Of a stretch of 64,000 nt of DNA, positions 42,897 through 52,266 are shown one piece after another. Under the pieces are notes generated by a model. It saw nothing but the letters and a program-made list of their open reading frames with translations. It was not told the DNA's origin and made no database searches. The position numbers and the translations under genes are program-made. This stretch comes from Deltaproteobacteria bacterium (GTDB lineage Bacteria; Desulfobacterota; Desulfuromonadia; Geobacterales; Pseudopelobacteraceae): NCBI GenBank assembly GCA_019162745.1, contig JAFLLC010000029.1:62001-126000 (forward strand), read 5' to 3'. The first letter of the stretch is position 1. Each line of letters begins with the position of its first letter.

Positions 42897-43137
42897 GTAT
42901 TTCTGGGATGGCTCTGAAAACCTTTCCACCCGCTTTAAGGTGCAAAGGATTATTGAATATGCATCATTTCCGGATATGATTAATTTTCCTTTCAAGGAGT
43001 TTCAGAAGGGAATTGAAACAATCGATCCAGAAAAACTTCGAACGTCAGAGAAGCGAAAAAGGTTCGTAATCATGGCAAAGCCTTATATTGCCGGTTCTCA
43101 AAGCTGGGAAGAGATCGTGGAAAAGATGATTGCATAG
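42877..43137 (+). CDS. Unknown 86-aa protein paired with the AbiEii-like gene
   Basis: A small basic protein (MPVIQNKYFWDGSENLSTRFKV ...) overlapping the nucleotidyltransferase gene by 20 bases, which suggests translational coupling. I do not recognise a family. It has no HTH or RHH pattern that I can see. It is either the antitoxin or a substrate adapter; gene order is the reverse of abiEi-abiEii. Confidence 0.65.
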   Translation: MPVIQNKYFWDGSENLSTRFKVQRIIEYASFPDMINFPFKEFQKGIETIDPEKLRTSEKRKRFVIMAKPYIAGSQSWEEIVEKMIA

Positions 43138-43265
43138 GAGTCCGTTGAAACATCTGTTATACCCGCCTAAAAGACGGTTGGCCAACTTCATGCCCGGTAT
43201 AAACAGAACCTAAAAAATAGAGTGTCCTAAAATGGCCACTATTAACTCATGAGGATAAAAATCAT

Positions 43266-44828
43266 ATGAATGCCGACATTCACAGCCAAAAAATTCTGAT
43301 CCTTGACTTCGGTTCCCAATACACCCAACTGATCGCCCGCCGTGTTCGTGAAGCCCATGTTTATTGCGAGCTGCACCCTTTTGATATGGATCTTGCGGCG
43401 ATACGCGCCTTTGCTCCAAGCGGGATCATTCTTTCGGGTGGCCCCTGCTCGGTCTATGACGATGGTGCTCCTTCCGTCGCTGAGGAGCTGTTCGAGCTTG
43501 GTGTTCCGGTACTTGGTATATGCTATGGCATGCAGCTGATGAGCCGCCATTTCGGTGGTGAGGTAGTGCCGGCCGGCAAGCGTGAATTCGGTCATGCCGA
43601 GCTGCACTCTGTCGGACAGCCGGGGCCGCTTTTTGACGGTTTCTTCGTCGATGGTTCCAGTCCTGTCTGGATGAGCCATGGTGACCATGTTGCCAGGGTA
43701 CCGGACGGATTTGAGGTCGTTGCTAAAACAGCTAACGCACCGGTCTGCGCCATCCAGAATGTCGGCAGAAATCTCTACGGAGTGCAGTTCCATCCCGAGG
43801 TCAATCATACGCCGCGCGGCGAACAGTTCATCGATATGTTTGTGCGGAAGGTTTGTGGCTGTAGCGGGAAATGGACTCCCGGTCAGATTATCGAAGATTC
43901 CATTGAACGTATCCGCCATCAAGTCGGCAGTGATACCGTCATTCTTGGACTCTCAGGCGGAGTTGATTCATCTGTTGCCGCAGCCTTAATTCACCGTGCC
44001 ATCGGCGCACAGATGACCTGCGTCTTCGTCGATAACGGACTGCTGCGTCTGGGGGAGGGGGATCAGGTTATGGCAACCTTTGCCCGGAATCTGGGGGTCA
44101 AGGTTATCCGGGTCGATGCCGAGGAGCGCTTTTTGTCCGCTCTGGCCGGTGTTTCTGATCCTGAAAAGAAGCGCAAGATAATCGGCGGCCTGTTTGTTGA
44201 CATTTTTGAAGAGCAGTCTAAGCTTATAGCGGATGCAAACTGGCTGGCTCAGGGTACCATTTATCCGGATGTCATAGAATCCGCCGGCGCAAAAACCGGT
44301 AAGGCACATAATATTAAAAGCCATCACAATGTTGGCGGTCTGCCTGATTATATGAAACTAAAGCTGCTGGAACCACTCAGGGAGCTTTTCAAGGATGAGG
44401 TGCGGGCAATCGGCGAAGAGCTCGGCCTGCCTCGCCAGATGGTCTGGCGTCACCCATTTCCCGGGCCCGGTTTGGGCGTGCGGATTCTTGGCGAAGTGAA
44501 AAAAGAATACTGCGATATCTTAAGGCGGGCTGATGCCATTTATATTGAGGAACTCTACGCCTCAGGTCATTATGACAAAATCAGTCAAGCATTTGCGGTG
44601 TTCCTGCCGGTCAAGAGTGTCGGCGTCATGGGCGATGGCCGGACCTATGAGTACGTTGTTGCACTCCGGGCGGTAGAGACCAAGGACTTTATGACCGCAG
44701 GCTGGTACCCGATGCCGTATGAAGACCTGGCCCGTATAAGCGGCCGCATTATCAATGAAGTGAAGGGTATTAACCGGGTCGTTTACGATATTTCCAGCAA
44801 GCCTCCGGCAACGATCGAGTGGGAATAG
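43266..44828 (+). CDS. guaA: GMP synthase (glutamine-hydrolysing)
   Basis: 520 aa. The class I amidotransferase part has [11 protein letters not shown] with the nucleophile Cys and QFHPEVNHT with the catalytic His. The synthetase part has the PP-loop [13 protein letters not shown] and the dimerisation domain from about residue 400 ([13 protein letters not shown]). It converts XMP to GMP. It normally follows guaB directly; here about 1.3 kb lies between. Confidence 0.97.
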   Translation: MNADIHSQKILILDFGSQYTQLIARRVREAHVYCELHPFDMDLAAIRAFAPSGIILSGGPCSVYDDGAPSVAEELFELGVPVLGICYGMQLMSRHFGGEVVPAGKREFGHAELHSVGQPGPLFDGFFVDGSSPVWMSHGDHVARVPDGFEVVAKTANAPVCAIQNVGRNLYGVQFHPEVNHTPRGEQFIDMFVRKVCGCSGKWTPGQIIEDSIERIRHQVGSDTVILGLSGGVDSSVAAALIHRAIGAQMTCVFVDNGLLRLGEGDQVMATFARNLGVKVIRVDAEERFLSALAGVSDPEKKRKIIGGLFVDIFEEQSKLIADANWLAQGTIYPDVIESAGAKTGKAHNIKSHHNVGGLPDYMKLKLLEPLRELFKDEVRAIGEELGLPRQMVWRHPFPGPGLGVRILGEVKKEYCDILRRADAIYIEELYASGHYDKISQAFAVFLPVKSVGVMGDGRTYEYVVALRAVETKDFMTAGWYPMPYEDLARISGRIINEVKGINRVVYDISSKPPATIEWE

Positions 44829-44839
44829 CTTTGTCCTTA

Positions 44840-44873
44840 CGGATAGTTCCAGGGATTACTCTGGAGCTATCCG
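44840..44873 (+). terminator. Hairpin after guaA (possible terminator)
   Basis: 13-bp stem CGGATAGTTCCAG / CTGGAGCTATCCG with one wobble pair and an 8-base loop. No clear T-run follows, so termination efficiency is uncertain. Confidence 0.5.
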
Positions 44874-44966
44874 ATTGCCGTTTCTACACTTTGCCAAGCC
44901 GGGCTTGATATAATCGATCTCACTCCTGTTTTATATTATTCCACACCTGTCCCTGGGAAAAATAGC

Positions 44967-44993
44967 TTGACAGAGTAAATGTCTCCATATACA
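44967..44993 (+). promoter_or_regulatory. Candidate sigma-70 promoter of the cyd operon
   Basis: Perfect TTGACA at 44967-44972; TATACA at 44988-44993 with a short 15-base spacer (or TACAAC with 17). About 45-50 bases before the first small gene. Confidence 0.45.
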
Positions 44994-45036
44994 ACAGAGC
45001 AATCGGACCTAATTTATCTTGTGAAAGAAGGTATGC

Positions 45037-45261
45037 ATGTTGTCAAGGCCAAAACAGCTGTATCTTTTTTATCGAGATGGCTTCCGTTCAATGGTCATCG
45101 GGCGAACCTTATGGAAGATCATTATCATAAAGCTGTTTATTATTTTTGCCGTCCTCAAGTTTTTTTTATTCCCCAATTATCTCCAAAATAATTTTAAGAC
45201 CGAGCACGAGAGGGCCGGGCATGTACTAGAAAACATGACCAGAACTTCGCCAGACCGTTGA
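45037..45261 (+). CDS. DUF4492-like small membrane protein of the bd oxidase operon
   Basis: A 74-aa protein with one membrane helix (IIIIKLFIIFAVLKFFLFPN). The stretch FYRDGFRSMVIGRTLWKIIIIKLF fits the DUF4492 family, which in Bacteroidota and Campylobacterota sits next to cydAB. AAGGTATGC precedes the ATG. It lies 87 bases before cydA, on the same strand. The role is probably assembly or stability of the oxidase. The overlapping frame at 44979 is rejected. Confidence 0.8.
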   Translation: MLSRPKQLYLFYRDGFRSMVIGRTLWKIIIIKLFIIFAVLKFFLFPNYLQNNFKTEHERAGHVLENMTRTSPDR

Positions 45262-45348
45262 TGCTTACCGGCCTGCATTCGTTTTATCTGGCAGTTATAA
45301 ATCAAGGCGGGACATAGTGTCGCCGTCATCACACTCAAGGAGGGTATT

Positions 45349-46878
45349 TTGGAAGATCAAATCTTAAGCACGGTAGATTGGGCCAGGGCGCAATTTGCGC
45401 TGACCGCCATGTATCACTGGATTTTTGTGCCGTTGACACTGGGGCTCTCCTTTCTTGTTGCCTTTTTCGAGTCGATCTACGTCAAAACAGGCAACGAAGA
45501 ATGGAAAAAACTGACCAAATTCTGGATGACGCTCTTCGGCGTCAATTTTGCCATCGGTGTTGCCACAGGCATCATTCTTGAGTTCCAGTTCGGCACCAAC
45601 TGGTCCAATTATTCCTGGATGGTGGGAGATATCTTCGGTGCGCCCTTAGCCATCGAGGGTATTTTTGCCTTCTTTCTCGAAGCCACTTTCTTTGCCGTGA
45701 TGTTTTTCGGCTGGCACCGGGTTTCCAAGGGTTTTCACCTGTTTTCCACCTGGATGGTGGCGGTTGGCTCCAGCCTCTCGGCGGTCTGGATTCTGGTCGC
45801 CAATGCCTGGATGCAGTTTCCGACAGGCATGGCCTTCAACCCTGATAGGGCCCGCTTTGAAATGCAAAGCTTCTGGGACGTTGCCCTCTCTCCTGTGGCT
45901 GTTCACAAGTTCACTCATACCACAAGCTCTGCTTTTCTGCTCGCTTCGCTCTTCGTTGTGGGCATTTCCTCTCTCTTTCTGCTGCAGAAACGCCATCAGA
46001 AAATGGCCAAGCGGAGCATGGTGGTTGCCGCCGTATTCGGATTCATCGCTTCGATCTTTTGCGCTTTTACCGGCGATGAGGCCGCCTTCAACGTAGCGCA
46101 CAAGCAGCCGATGAAACTGGCGGCCATAGAAGGGTTATACGTTGGGCAGGAAAAGGCGCCGATCATCGCTGCAGGTATCATCAACTCCAGCAAGAAACCG
46201 GGCGATGACCTCCCTGCATTTTATCAGGAGGTGAAAATCCCCGGTCTGCTTTCGCTCCTGGCAAACCGTGATGCTAACAGCTTTGTTCCCGGGATCAACG
46301 ATCTGGTCTTCGGTAATGCCGAGCGTAATATTGTCGGCGCCGAACAGCGCATGGTCACCGGCAAGATCGCCGTGGCAGAACTGACCAGATACAAGAACGC
46401 TAAAGAAAAAGGAGATGCGGCAGCTGCCGCCTCTGCGCTGGCCCTCTTTAACCAGAACAAGGGAGATCTTGGTTACGGTTATCTGAAAAGTCCGGCTCAG
46501 GCTGTACCACCGGTGGCCATAGCATTCTACAGTTTTCATATCATGGTGGTGCTGGGTACACTGTTCCCGCTGATTTTTCTGCTTGTACTCTATTTTGCCT
46601 TCAAAGGGACTCTCGAGAATCAGCGCTGGCTGAATCTGGCGTGCCTCCTTTCCATCTTTTTAGGCTATGTGGCGCAACAGGCCGGATGGGTCGTGGCCGA
46701 GGTGGGACGGCAGCCGTGGGCCATTCAGGGGCTGCTGCCGGTGAATGTGGCAAGCACAAACATTGCCACGGGCAACGTGCAGGCCACCTTTTTCATCTTC
46801 CTGGCCCTGTTTACCGCACTGCTGCTGGCTGAAATTCGTATTATGCTGAAGCAAATCAAGACCGGACCGGAGGCATAA
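45349..46878 (+). CDS. cydA: Cytochrome bd oxidase subunit I
   Basis: 509 aa with a TTG start after AAGGAGGG. It carries hemes b558, b595 and d in the inner membrane and oxidises quinol with O2. Visible ligands: His in ALTAMYHWIFVPLTLG, the His pair in PVAVHKFTHTTSSAF, and GWVVAEVGRQPWAIQGLLP near the C-terminus. The Q-loop between helices 6 and 7 is of the short type. It gives this anaerobe-like lineage high-affinity oxygen removal or respiration. Confidence 0.96.
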   Translation: MEDQILSTVDWARAQFALTAMYHWIFVPLTLGLSFLVAFFESIYVKTGNEEWKKLTKFWMTLFGVNFAIGVATGIILEFQFGTNWSNYSWMVGDIFGAPLAIEGIFAFFLEATFFAVMFFGWHRVSKGFHLFSTWMVAVGSSLSAVWILVANAWMQFPTGMAFNPDRARFEMQSFWDVALSPVAVHKFTHTTSSAFLLASLFVVGISSLFLLQKRHQKMAKRSMVVAAVFGFIASIFCAFTGDEAAFNVAHKQPMKLAAIEGLYVGQEKAPIIAAGIINSSKKPGDDLPAFYQEVKIPGLLSLLANRDANSFVPGINDLVFGNAERNIVGAEQRMVTGKIAVAELTRYKNAKEKGDAAAAASALALFNQNKGDLGYGYLKSPAQAVPPVAIAFYSFHIMVVLGTLFPLIFLLVLYFAFKGTLENQRWLNLACLLSIFLGYVAQQAGWVVAEVGRQPWAIQGLLPVNVASTNIATGNVQATFFIFLALFTALLLAEIRIMLKQIKTGPEA

Positions 46879-46881
46879 AAA

Positions 46882-48018
46882 ATGATAGGAAACCTGGATC
46901 ATACAACCCTGCAGCAACTCTGGTGGCTGATCACTTCCGTAGTCGGGTCTCTCTTTCTCTTCCTGACCTTTGTTCAGGGTGGGCAGACACTGATTTTTAC
47001 TACGGCAACCACTGAAGAAGAAAAAACCCTGATTATCAATACTATGGGGCGTAAATGGGAACTGACCTTTACCACACTGGTCCTTTTCGGCGGCGCCCTG
47101 TTCGCAGCCTTCCCGCTCTTTTACGCCACCAGTTTCGGCGGCGCCTACTGGGTCTGGATGCTTATTCTCTTTACCTTTATCCTCCAGGCGGTCAGTTATG
47201 AATACCGCAAGAAACCGGACAACTTTCTCGGCGCACGGACCTATGAAATTTTCATGTTCATTAACGGCAGCGTGGGGATTCTCCTGATTGGTGCAGCTGT
47301 GGGTACCTTTTTTACCGGCTCCAGTTTCAGTCTGGATATGTTCAATTCTGTCAAATGGGGGACTTCGTACCACGGACTGGAAGCGGCGCTCAATCTGTTC
47401 AATCTTTCCTTCGGCCTGTTTCTGGTGTTTCTTGCCAGAACCCTGGGAGCCATGTACATCGTCAACCACGTTGACCATGACGCCTTGGTTTTACGGGCTC
47501 GCAAAGCGACCTGGATAAACCTTGTGCTGGCTCTCCCCTTTCTGTTGATCATCCTGTTCAGCCTTGTCACCATGGACGGTTTTTCAGTCGATCCTGTTAC
47601 AGGTAAAATCTTCATTGAGAAGGGTAAATACCTTCATAATCTGCTGGGGATGCCTGCTGTGCTGGTCATGCTGCTGGGTGGCCTGATTTCCGTGATCTAC
47701 GGTGTGCTTGCCACCGGATTTCTTGGTAAAAACAGCGGTATCTGGTTTGGCGGATTAGGCACCGTGCTGGTAGGTCTGGCGATATTCTCTCTGGCCGGCT
47801 ACAACAACACCGCCTTTTACCCATCGGTGACCGATCTGCAATCAAGCCTTACCATCTACAATGCCTCAAGCAGCAAGTATACCCTCACCGTCATGAGCTA
47901 TGTGGCCCTGGCCGTTCCTTTTGTTCTTGGCTATATTGCCTATGTCTGGAAGCTGATGGATGCGAAAAAACTGACCCTGGCCGAGTTGACGAGCGAAGAT
48001 GCCAATGAGATGTACTAA
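46882..48018 (+). CDS. cydB: Cytochrome bd oxidase subunit II
   Basis: A 378-aa partner of CydA, starting four bases after it. About eight or nine membrane helices. The N-terminus LDHTTLQQLWWLITSVVGSLFLFLTFVQGGQTL is the CydB pattern, with a conserved Trp pair and GGQ. It has no heme ligands of its own; it stabilises the complex. A 30-codon gene follows. Confidence 0.95.
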   Translation: MIGNLDHTTLQQLWWLITSVVGSLFLFLTFVQGGQTLIFTTATTEEEKTLIINTMGRKWELTFTTLVLFGGALFAAFPLFYATSFGGAYWVWMLILFTFILQAVSYEYRKKPDNFLGARTYEIFMFINGSVGILLIGAAVGTFFTGSSFSLDMFNSVKWGTSYHGLEAALNLFNLSFGLFLVFLARTLGAMYIVNHVDHDALVLRARKATWINLVLALPFLLIILFSLVTMDGFSVDPVTGKIFIEKGKYLHNLLGMPAVLVMLLGGLISVIYGVLATGFLGKNSGIWFGGLGTVLVGLAIFSLAGYNNTAFYPSVTDLQSSLTIYNASSSKYTLTVMSYVALAVPFVLGYIAYVWKLMDAKKLTLAELTSEDANEMY

Positions 48019-48039
48019 ACGGAAAAAAGGAGTTCTGAA

Positions 48040-48132
48040 ATGAATGCGATTCTTCTTGTAAGCTGGCTGCTGGTACTGGTTGTATCGTACCAGGGAGCTA
48101 TTATTATACTCAAAAAGACCGATCTGCTGTAA
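48040..48132 (+). CDS. CydX-like 30-aa membrane microprotein
   Basis: Too short for the ORF track: MNAILLVSWLLVLVVSYQGA then IIILKKTDLL. It is a single hydrophobic helix with a basic C-terminal end. A strong AAGGAGTTCTGAA ribosome site and position 21 bases after cydB support it. CydX/CydS-type peptides bind CydA and steady heme b595/d in other bacteria; sequences barely align between groups, so the assignment rests on size, topology and place. Confidence 0.75.
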   Translation: MNAILLVSWLLVLVVSYQGAIIILKKTDLL

Positions 48133-48158
48133 CCAATAGCGAACTGTGTCAGGCCAGA

Positions 48159-48194
48159 CAGGCGCGGGAGAATATCCTGCGCCTGTCCTGTTTT
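48159..48194 (+). terminator. Terminator of the cyd operon
   Basis: 11-bp stem CAGGCGCGGGA / TCCTGCGCCTG with one wobble and a 5-base loop, followed after five bases by TTTT. Confidence 0.75.
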
Positions 48195-48298
48195 ATGGCA
48201 GGATAAATGCGGTCGATATTAAAAGTCTTGTTGAATTTGTCCTTGCGGTGAAATAGAATACCGAAATTATACATAAATTTATTCTGGAGGGTGTCGGT

Positions 48299-48796
48299 TT
48301 GGCTACTATTTCGTTTGAAGAAATCATGTTTACCATCATGTCAGCGACTCAGGATACGTTCAAAAGTTATATGAATATCGACCTGCTGGCTGGTAAGGTT
48401 GAAAAAAAAGTAGAGCCTGTTGATTCGGATGTAACCGGTATAGTCGGCATTGCCGGTGACCGGGTTGGCTACATCATCATTGCCACCGACAAGGCAAGTG
48501 CACAGTGTGTTGCTAAAGAGCTGCTGATGGTGGATGAGGCCGATGAAGAGTGTATTCGTGATGCGATGGGGGAACTGGCAAACAATATTGCCGGTGTTTT
48601 TAAAACCAAATATCATGAACAGTACGGGAGTGTCGCTCTCGGCCTGCCGCTGGTTGTCTCCGGCCGACTGCGTGCCATATCAGAGCCTCCCGATGCAAGT
48701 GAAGCCTCGAGCATTAATGTTCAGTGCAAAGGTGTGACAATACCTTTTAAAACAATCGACGGCTCAATTTCGATTACCGTTATGGTGTACATGTAG
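48299..48796 (+). CDS. CheX-like chemotaxis phosphatase
   Basis: A 165-aa protein with a TTG start after GGAGGGTG. The CheC/CheX phosphatase motif E-x-x-N is in RDAMGELANNIAGVFK. The fold begins MATISFEEIMFTIMSATQD. CheX removes phosphate from CheY-P. No other che gene is adjacent; a chemoreceptor gene lies 2 kb downstream on the other strand. It is followed four bases later by the YkgJ-like gene. Confidence 0.8.
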   Translation: MATISFEEIMFTIMSATQDTFKSYMNIDLLAGKVEKKVEPVDSDVTGIVGIAGDRVGYIIIATDKASAQCVAKELLMVDEADEECIRDAMGELANNIAGVFKTKYHEQYGSVALGLPLVVSGRLRAISEPPDASEASSINVQCKGVTIPFKTIDGSISITVMVYM

Positions 48797-48800
48797 CACC

Positions 48801-49466
48801 ATGGAAGCGCTGCTGGATCGTTATGGTGAATTGTTGGGTGAGGTGGACGCCTGGTTCCAGCGATGTTCTGAACGGCACACGGATCTGATTGCGTGTCATC
48901 ACGGCTGCTCAGCCTGCTGCCGTGGCTTGTTTGATATAACCCTGCTGGATGCATTCTATCTTAAACGCGGCTTTGACAGGCTCCCCGAACCACTGAAAGC
49001 GGAAATATTTGCTGCGGCGACTCAGCGTCTGGAAATACTGTCCGGGGTCAATCCCGCATTTGTCGAGCCATGGCTGTTGAACGGAATTCCGGAGGGTGAT
49101 TGGGATGCGCTTATGCCGGAAGAGGATGAGACTCCCTGTCTGCTGTTGTCAAAAACCGGCGGCTGTCTGGTCTATACACACCGGCCGATGACCTGCCGCT
49201 TGAATGGTATTCCGTTGATCGATGTTTCCGGTGAAGAGTTGTTTGATGAGTGGTGCACTTTGAACTTTACTGAAGAGGATCCTCGGAAGTTTGCGGATCT
49301 CCGTTTTGCTTTCACGGATTTGTTTAACCGTGAACTGCTCCTGTTTCGGGAGCTTCTTCTCTTCCTGACCGGCACTGCACTCAATGAGGTTGATCTGTTT
49401 ATACCGGCAGCAATTGTTATGGATCATAAAAGAATCGTACCTGCAGTTATTGCGCTGAACAATTAG
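48801..49466 (+). CDS. YkgJ-family cysteine-cluster protein
   Basis: 221 aa. Cys residues in CHHGCSACCRG, GGCLVY, MTCRLNG and DEWCTLNF form the YkgJ (CxxxCxxCC...) metal-binding pattern, thought to hold zinc or an Fe-S cluster. No further function is known. It starts in the gap directly after the cheX-like stop and is probably co-transcribed with it. Confidence 0.83.
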   Translation: MEALLDRYGELLGEVDAWFQRCSERHTDLIACHHGCSACCRGLFDITLLDAFYLKRGFDRLPEPLKAEIFAAATQRLEILSGVNPAFVEPWLLNGIPEGDWDALMPEEDETPCLLLSKTGGCLVYTHRPMTCRLNGIPLIDVSGEELFDEWCTLNFTEEDPRKFADLRFAFTDLFNRELLLFRELLLFLTGTALNEVDLFIPAAIVMDHKRIVPAVIALNN

Positions 49467-49568
49467 TCAACAACAACCGGTATGTATAGCAATTGCCCTG
49501 TCTGCCGTCGCTTCTTCCCATTTAATATCAAATAGTTGTATTCAGTTAGCTCCGAAAGGTATAGGTGT

Positions 49569-50471
49569 ATGTCCAGTTCATTGCCGTTCAATACATCCAC
49601 AATCCTCGACTTGTTCACGCCGCTTCCGCCTGATCTGGAGCAGGATGATACTTCGCCCGGATTCTGGGCTGTTTTACAGGGGTATTCTCTTTTATTGCCT
49701 GCGGAATCGGAGCAGGTACAGCTGCCGGAGGGGGCGCTGCCGGCAGACATTATTCCGGAAGAAGCGCCGTTGAGGATCGGTATCTGGCAGGGAAAACCGT
49801 TGCGGGCTGTACGCATAGTCGATGGCGCTGCACTGCCGGCGGGGTATGAAGCACTTCCATTCCAGGGTCAGGATATCCGTTTGGACAATGCTCTGGCAAC
49901 CATAGCCGGCCGGGCTGCCCAGATACTCCATTGGGAGCGGCGCAGTCGCTTCTGTTCGCACTGCAAAGGTGAGCTGATCAGAATTCCTGCAAGCTGGGGC
50001 AAGCGTTGTCCGTCGTGTAGTGAAGTTCACTTCCCTCATATTCACCCCTGCATCATTGTACTGGTCAGGAAAGGCACCGAACTGCTGCTGATCCGCAATG
50101 CCGCCTGGAATCCGGGGCGTTTCAGCCTGGTAGCAGGATTTGTAGATTTTGGAGAATCCCTTGAGGAGTGCGTCCAGCGTGAAGTGCGTGAGGAAGCGGG
50201 GATAGAGGTTGCCAATATCCGCTATGTGGGGAGCCAGTGCTGGCCCTTTCCAAGTCAGCAGATGATCGGGTTTCTGGCCGACTATGCCGGGGGAGAAGTC
50301 AGGCCTGACGGTGTGGAAGTTGCCGAGGCAGAGTGGTTTAGTGAGGATGCCATGCCCGCGTCACCCGGCAGCAAGCGGAGTATTTCCCGCTGGATTATGG
50401 AGACTTACAGTAAAAACAGGGACAGCTGCTTAATCAGTAATCATGTCTTGAATCGCTCTATTTCTTCCTGA
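49569..50471 (+). CDS. nudC: NADH pyrophosphatase / NAD-decapping enzyme NudC
   Basis: 300 aa from ATG 49569 (AGGTGT ahead); the TTG at 49536 is less likely. Zinc ribbon FCSHCKGELI ... KRCPSCSEVHFP, then the Nudix box GFVDFGESLEECVQREVREEAGIEV, then the SQCWPFPSQQMIGF signature of NudC. It splits NAD(H) and removes NAD caps from RNA. The last 31 bases overlap the convergent chemoreceptor gene. Confidence 0.93.
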   Translation: MSSSLPFNTSTILDLFTPLPPDLEQDDTSPGFWAVLQGYSLLLPAESEQVQLPEGALPADIIPEEAPLRIGIWQGKPLRAVRIVDGAALPAGYEALPFQGQDIRLDNALATIAGRAAQILHWERRSRFCSHCKGELIRIPASWGKRCPSCSEVHFPHIHPCIIVLVRKGTELLLIRNAAWNPGRFSLVAGFVDFGESLEECVQREVREEAGIEVANIRYVGSQCWPFPSQQMIGFLADYAGGEVRPDGVEVAEAEWFSEDAMPASPGSKRSISRWIMETYSKNRDSCLISNHVLNRSISS

Positions 50472-52117
50472 AGGGCATCTATCTGCCGGGCCAGTTTAAC
50501 CAGAACCTCGTCCATGACCAGGGTTGAGGTAACGTGCACATCGGTTGATTCCTCAAAATCCTTCAATGATTCGCCGATCCTCCTGGCGCTGGCCGTCTGG
50601 AGGATGGATGCTTCACAAATCTCTGCAACCATAATATTGATTTCTTCATTGGCGTTTACAACCTGGGCTGCTGAATTTTGATGGGTGCTTATGGAATGCA
50701 TGACCTCCCGGGTTAGTTCTCTCATGCGCTCAACTGCCGAAGTTATCAACTCACTGCCGTTGCTCTGTTCCTGTGTTGCGCGGGCGATCTGCTCCACCAT
50801 TTCGGCAACACGGTCCATCGCCGCTCTCATGGCCTTGCTTGCTTCCGCCTGGTTGACAGCCGTACGGTTTATTTCCATCATCTGGCTGCTGGCAGCCTGT
50901 ATGCTGTCAACAATCTTCAGCAGAGCCTCGCCGGAGCGTTGCGATAGTGCACTCCCTTCGGAAATGCGCTTTTCAGAAAGTGTGATGGCCTTTACCGCCC
51001 GATCTGTCTCTTCTCTGATCCCCAATATTATTTCGGATATCTCCCTTGTGTTGCTTCCGGTCCGCTTCGCCAAATTTTTTATTTCTCCGGCGACCACCGA
51101 AAAACTTTTACCGCTTTCTCCTGCCTGTGCGGCAATAATTGATGCGTTAAGAGCCAGAAGATTTGTCTGTTCGGCGACCTCATCGATAACAGAGAGGATC
51201 GTACCGATATTTGCCACCCTTTTGGACAGATTCTCTATGGCGTCAAAGGTAATGGCTGATGATGATCGGATCTCGTTGATACCGGCAATCGTCGCATCGA
51301 CCGCTTTCCACCCTTCCTCAGCATCATTTCTGACCGCTTCGGCTATGCGGGAGGTATCAGCAGCCTGGGATCCAATCTGTTTGATGGCACTGTCCATTCC
51401 GCTGACAAGTTCTGCAGTTTTTGTTGTGTCTTTCGCGAGTATGGCGGCGTTCTCCTCAATCTGACGCACGGTTGCCGCCATTTCAATGATTGATGAGCTG
51501 ACCTCTTCAACCGAAAGTACAAGAGATTCAAGGTACAGCGTAGTTGATTCAAGGCTTTTTGACATGCAGGTCATTGAGTCGGTATTGCTTGACGACAGGT
51601 TGGACATGGTGACGACGGATTCTGAGATACCCGTGATGGAACGGTTGATTTCGCGAATAGCTGTTGAAGTCCGCTTGAGACCATCGGATTGTACGGCGGC
51701 CGAGGAGACCCCCTTTTCGGAAAGTTGGCTGATGGTCCCGGAGATGTTTCTGAGCTCATGAAGCGATGAATGGACTTTGGTGATAGCGCCGGCCAACCGC
51801 TCCATCATGGAGTTGAAGTTTTCGGCCAGCAGGGACATCTCCGACTCACCCATGAAACTTACCCGTTCCGTCAACTCCCCATCGGCAGCCCTGTTCATTG
51901 CCCCGGCAATCTGCCTGATGCGGACAACCAGTTTGCGGGCAGCCAGAATCCAGACCACCGCTACAATAAAAATGATGTTGAACGCGTAAAGGAGTGCAAG
52001 AAAAGCCCGGTTGGGAGTTTGCAGCGTCAGTGAGGTGAGGATACCTGTCAGGGAAAAAATAATTCCAAGCGCCAGGAGCGTTCGGATGAGGTTTGTACCT
52101 GTCTTCAACTTTTTCAT
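50441..52117 (-). CDS. Methyl-accepting chemotaxis protein without periplasmic domain
   Basis: 558 aa from ATG 52117 (AAGGATG ahead), not the track start. Two membrane helices lie within the first 65 residues (LIRTLLALGIIFSLTGILTS; AFLALLYAFNIIFIVAVVWI) with only about ten residues between, so no external ligand domain exists. A HAMP domain follows, then a long signalling coil with the hairpin tip region EQTNLLALNASIIAAQAGES. It may sense membrane state or redox rather than a solute. Confidence 0.92.
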   Translation of the reverse strand: MKKLKTGTNLIRTLLALGIIFSLTGILTSLTLQTPNRAFLALLYAFNIIFIVAVVWILAARKLVVRIRQIAGAMNRAADGELTERVSFMGESEMSLLAENFNSMMERLAGAITKVHSSLHELRNISGTISQLSEKGVSSAAVQSDGLKRTSTAIREINRSITGISESVVTMSNLSSSNTDSMTCMSKSLESTTLYLESLVLSVEEVSSSIIEMAATVRQIEENAAILAKDTTKTAELVSGMDSAIKQIGSQAADTSRIAEAVRNDAEEGWKAVDATIAGINEIRSSSAITFDAIENLSKRVANIGTILSVIDEVAEQTNLLALNASIIAAQAGESGKSFSVVAGEIKNLAKRTGSNTREISEIILGIREETDRAVKAITLSEKRISEGSALSQRSGEALLKIVDSIQAASSQMMEINRTAVNQAEASKAMRAAMDRVAEMVEQIARATQEQSNGSELITSAVERMRELTREVMHSISTHQNSAAQVVNANEEINIMVAEICEASILQTASARRIGESLKDFEESTDVHVTSTLVMDEVLVKLARQIDALQEEIERFKT

Positions 52118-52266
52118 GCAGCATCCTTCCACAAATCTTCACTAAAGCGACTGTCAGGTAATATCACCTATTCAGCGGATGTAACCAAGTAAAAAACTGT
52201 TCCTCAGATAAAATTGTACACAAATAGGAGACACGGGGATGATTTTAACCCCCAAAAAGGTTTATC

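Noticed and set aside
44979-45191. 70-aa ORF before cydA
   Set aside because: Overlaps the DUF4492-like gene in another frame; no ribosome site and no family resemblance.
46660-47478. 272-aa minus-strand ORF
   Set aside because: Complement of cydA/cydB.
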